A stretch of DNA of 8,342 nt from Phycisphaerales bacterium (GTDB taxonomy: Bacteria; Planctomycetota; Phycisphaerae; Phycisphaerales; SM1A02), in assembly GCA_022447165.1 (NCBI GenBank), contig JAKVBR010000068.1:1-8342 (forward strand). Reading direction: 5' to 3'. A model generated the notes under the pieces. That model did no database searches. It was not told where the DNA came from and saw only the letters and a list, made by a program, of their open reading frames with translations. Position numbers and translations under genes: made by a program. How positions within the stretch are numbered: the first letter of the stretch is position 1; the number at the start of each line of letters is the position of its first letter. This document shows, in pieces, positions 6,617 to 8,342 of the stretch.

Positions 6617-7600
6617 ATGAGCACGGTTCAGGGCATTCAAATGCTTCCTTTTGAGACTCCGATTGCAGATATTGAAAAGCAAATCGTAGCGCTAAAGGAA
6701 CGAGAAGATAGTGATACGTATGAAAGCGAATTGCAAGAGTTGGAACAGACTCGGCACAATTTGCTCGAAAAACTGTACGACAATCTCACACCATGGCAAA
6801 CTGTCCAGACCGCTCGGCATCCAAGCAGACCACAAACTTCCGATTACATCAAAATGATTTGTAGGGATTTCAGGGAACTTCATGGTGATCGGCATTTTGG
6901 TGATGACCCTGCAATCACGACTGGCTTTGCACGCATTGGTTCGCACAAGGTGCTCGTTGTTGGCCATCAAAAGGGTAAAGACACGCAAGAACGCATCGCG
7001 TGCCACTTTGGATGTGCGCATCCAGAGGGCTATCGCAAAGCACTTGAAAAAATGCGACTTGCAGAAAAGTTTGGACTCCCTGTTGTTGCATTCATTGACA
7101 CACCTGGCGCTTATCCCGGCATTAAAGCCGAGGAGCGCGGGCAAGCTCAAGCAATTGCCTTGAACTTGCGAGAAATGAGCCGGCTTAAGGTGCCCATTGT
7201 CTCCGTTGTCATTGGCGAAGGCGGCTCAGGCGGAGCGCTTGGGATTGGTGTTGCTGACAGGGTCGCAATGATGAAATATGCTTGGTATTCCGTCATCAGT
7301 CCTGAGGGTTGCGCAGCGATTCTTTGGAAAATCGCAAATGAAGAAACCAATCAAAAGGCAGCGTCTAGTTTGGCGCTCACAAGCAAAGACAACTTGAAAA
7401 ACAAGTTGATTGACACCATTGTGCCGGAACCCCTCGGTGGTGCTCACCGAGATCCGAATGCTACTGCACTCAATCTTGAAAAGTGGATTGTGGACACCTT
7501 GACCGATTTAAGCCGGTTTAATCCACAAACCCTTGTTCAGCGTCGATATGAGAAATTCGCTTCGATGGGCGTCTTTTCTGAGTCAGAAGACAATCATTGA
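6617..7600 (+). CDS. accA: Acetyl-CoA carboxylase carboxyltransferase subunit alpha
   Basis: A 327-residue alpha subunit of the acetyl-CoA carboxylase carboxyltransferase, which with AccD moves CO2 from carboxybiotin to acetyl-CoA to form malonyl-CoA for fatty-acid synthesis. The N-terminal helix region FETPIADIEKQIVALKE (12-28) and TPWQTVQTARHPSRPQTSDYI match the family. GHQKGKDT (116-123), PEGYRKAL (136-143), FIDTPGAYPG (159-168), IGEGGSGGALGIG (199-211) and YSVISPEGCAAILWK (224-238) form the crotonase-fold core and oxyanion sites; PEPLGGAHR is near the C-terminus. Two starts are credible: ATG 6617, with no ribosome site but a TACACT hexamer 6 bases before it, and ATG 6641 (MLPFETPI), which has AGGG 7 bases upstream and starts closer to the family N-terminus. 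A TTG at 6602 was refused. No accD is in view. Confidence 0.95.
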   Translation: MSTVQGIQMLPFETPIADIEKQIVALKEREDSDTYESELQELEQTRHNLLEKLYDNLTPWQTVQTARHPSRPQTSDYIKMICRDFRELHGDRHFGDDPAITTGFARIGSHKVLVVGHQKGKDTQERIACHFGCAHPEGYRKALEKMRLAEKFGLPVVAFIDTPGAYPGIKAEERGQAQAIALNLREMSRLKVPIVSVVIGEGGSGGALGIGVADRVAMMKYAWYSVISPEGCAAILWKIANEETNQKAASSLALTSKDNLKNKLIDTIVPEPLGGAHRDPNATALNLEKWIVDTLTDLSRFNPQTLVQRRYEKFASMGVFSESEDNH

Positions 7601-7625
7601 CGAAACCCTTATTTTTGCCTAAAAT
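7597..7625 (+). promoter_or_regulatory. Sigma-70-type promoter for the lysine-rich DksA-like gene
   Basis: TTGACG (7597-7602) and TAAAAT (7620-7625) are separated by exactly 17 bases; each box matches the consensus at 5 of 6. This is the best promoter in the window. The -35 box overlaps the accA stop codon (TGA 7598-7600). Expected transcript start is near 7632, leaving a leader of about 70 bases. A second -10-like TATGAT at 7641-7646 has no well-placed -35. Confidence 0.65.
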
Positions 7626-7653
7626 GTGACATTCTCGGGGTATGATCGAGCTT

Positions 7654-7685
7654 TTGTTGTGTCATAACCCTATTTTGCACAACAA
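7654..7685 (+). promoter_or_regulatory. Inverted repeat / possible leader hairpin upstream of the DksA-like gene
   Basis: TTGTTGTG (7654-7661) and CACAACAA (7678-7685) are perfect 8-base complementary arms around a 16-base loop. The structure falls within the predicted leader and ends 6 bases before the ribosome site. It has three G-C pairs, so it would be only modestly stable, and there is no U-run, so it is not an intrinsic terminator for accA. It could be an operator or a weak leader structure. Confidence 0.35.
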
Positions 7686-7691
7686 CTTATG

Positions 7692-7697
7692 AAAGGA
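7692..7697 (+). promoter_or_regulatory. Shine-Dalgarno fixing the GTG start of the DksA-like gene
   Basis: AAAGGA lies 7 bases before GTG 7705, and an in-frame TGA (7702-7704) abuts the GTG. Together they make GTG 7705 the only reasonable start that includes the lysine-rich tail. Confidence 0.75.
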
Positions 7698-7704
7698 CCC
7701 CTGA

Positions 7705-8342
7705 GTGGCGAAGAAAAAAACAACCAAAAAGGCCTCTAAGAAGACTGCCAAGAAGAAAGTGACTAAAAAGAAAGTCGCTAAGAAAAAGGTAGCCAAGAAG
7801 AAAGTAGCCAAAAAGAAAGCATCCAAAAAGAAGGTCGCGAAGAAGACCACAAAGAAAAAAGGTGCAAAGAAGAAAGTTGCTAAAAAAACTGCTAAGAAAA
7901 CCGCAAAGAAAAAAGCAACTAAGAAGAAGGTCACAAAGAAAACCGCGAAGAAGAAAGTAGCCAAGAAAAAAACTGCTAAGAAAGCGGAGAAGAAAACAAC
8001 AAAGAAAAGACGTCGTCGAGGCATTTCTGTATCTGAAGCAGCTCGCGAGGCGGAAACTGATAACAGAGGATTTGCAATCATCAACGGGCGCAAGGTTCGG
8101 ATGATTTCGACAAATGGCGTCTCTAAAAAGAAACCGAAGCGAGTGAAAACATCGGATCAAGCTCCGGCTGATATTTCAAAACTTAAACTTAAAACACATC
8201 TCACTGCGAAGCAACTCAAGGAGTATCGCGAGAAGTTGATGGCATATCGAAATCAATTACTCATCGACCTTGGCGCAATTGAGAAGGAAGCCCTAGATGT
8301 CAATGCTGACATCAGCCACATGCCAATTCACATGGCAGATGT
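7705..8342 (+). CDS. DksA/TraR-family protein with lysine-rich N-terminal tail (3' end outside window)
   Basis: The frame runs from GTG 7705 to the window edge (212 full codons, no stop). Residues 2-105 are an extremely basic tail: 57 Lys and 4 Arg among 104 residues, with one acidic residue. Residues 106-170 are a linker that includes GFAIINGRKVRMIS, a likely strand pair. From about 172 the sequence LTAKQLKEYREKLMAYRNQLLIDLGAIEKEAL is a DksA-type coiled-coil helix, and SHMPIHMAD at the edge is the segment that precedes the GSD/YE helix and zinc finger in DksA/TraR relatives. The zinc finger lies outside the window, so it is unseen. DksA proteins bind RNA polymerase through its secondary channel; the tail should bind nucleic acid. 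A planctomycete DksA-like regulator is the best reading. The gene has its own promoter and a good ribosome site, so it need not be in an operon with accA. Confidence 0.8.
   Translation, partial: MAKKKTTKKASKKTAKKKVTKKKVAKKKVAKKKVAKKKASKKKVAKKTTKKKGAKKKVAKKTAKKTAKKKATKKKVTKKTAKKKVAKKKTAKKAEKKTTKKRRRRGISVSEAAREAETDNRGFAIINGRKVRMISTNGVSKKKPKRVKTSDQAPADISKLKLKTHLTAKQLKEYREKLMAYRNQLLIDLGAIEKEALDVNADISHMPIHMAD
7708..8019 (+). repeat. Degenerate 12/15-base repeat tract coding the lysine-rich tail
   Basis: About 22 units of two or three Lys codons followed by exactly two other codons (units such as KKKVA, KKTA, KKKAT). AAA and AAG alternate freely and the spacer codons vary (GTA/GTC/GTG/GTT, GCC/GCT/GCG/GCA), so the unit is kept at protein level and the DNA copies have diverged; this is not a fresh tandem expansion. 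The plus strand is strongly purine-rich. Three runs of seven A occur at 7714-7720, 7882-7888 and 7966-7972. Confidence 0.85.

Noticed and set aside
6599..6682. Upstream ATG 6682 for proC
   Set aside because: Adds 28 residues before the Rossmann motif and overlaps accA; family proteins begin just before the GxGxM motif.
7689..7739. Short frame ATG 7689 to TAA 7739 (16 codons) overlapping the DksA-like start
   Set aside because: Its ATG precedes the ribosome site that serves GTG 7705 and it has none of its own; considered as an upstream regulatory frame but unsupported.
7662..8160. Two minus-strand open frames of 143 and 157 codons, very rich in Phe and Leu, looking like membrane proteins
   Set aside because: They are the antisense reading of AAG/AAA lysine codons (CTT/TTT), an artefact of the lysine tract; no ribosome site and no family resemblance.
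1..8342. CRISPR arrays, insertion sequences, tRNA/rRNA, toxin-antitoxin or phage genes
   Set aside because: No direct-repeat/spacer pattern, transposase, cloverleaf or related protein was seen; the only repeat tract is coding.

Overview
The window reads as a compact stretch of chromosome from a Gram-negative-type bacterium, most likely a planctomycete (possibly Phycisphaerae-like). The grounds are a DksA/TraR-type protein carrying a long lysine-rich N-terminal tail, a long-form UbiD decarboxylase, an ABC-2 permease with a coiled-coil insert before its last membrane helix, a lipoprotein lytic transglycosylase, and many starts without a Shine-Dalgarno. The lineage is inferred from family resemblance in memory, not from a database search. 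No mobile elements, CRISPR, tRNA or rRNA are visible, and no gene-free stretch exceeds about 105 bases.

Layout: a small cupin (+, open at the left edge) meets tatA (-) tail to tail. tatA is divergent from mltA (+), which converges on and overlaps a UbiD-family decarboxylase (-). The decarboxylase is divergent from a two-gene ABC exporter operon (+, ATPase and permease with a 4-base overlap). The permease converges on proC (-), which is divergent from accA (+). After 104 bases comes a GTG-started lysine-rich DksA-like gene (+) that leaves the window. Strands therefore alternate almost gene by gene. The convergent ends overlap or nearly touch (4-base overlap, 24-base overlap, 6-base gap), and two of the three divergent gaps are only about 20 bases.

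Most genes are housekeeping: Tat protein export, murein turnover, quinone biosynthesis (probably menaquinone), export across the membrane, proline synthesis, the first step of fatty-acid synthesis, and rRNA/ppGpp-type transcription control. They do not form one pathway. No clear undescribed multigene system is visible. The most unusual items are the strictly periodic K2-3-x2 tail on the DksA-like protein and the overlapping, opposed -10-like hexamers in all three divergent gaps. At two of those gaps the hexamers sit 6-7 bases from the start codons, suggesting leaderless bidirectional promoters.
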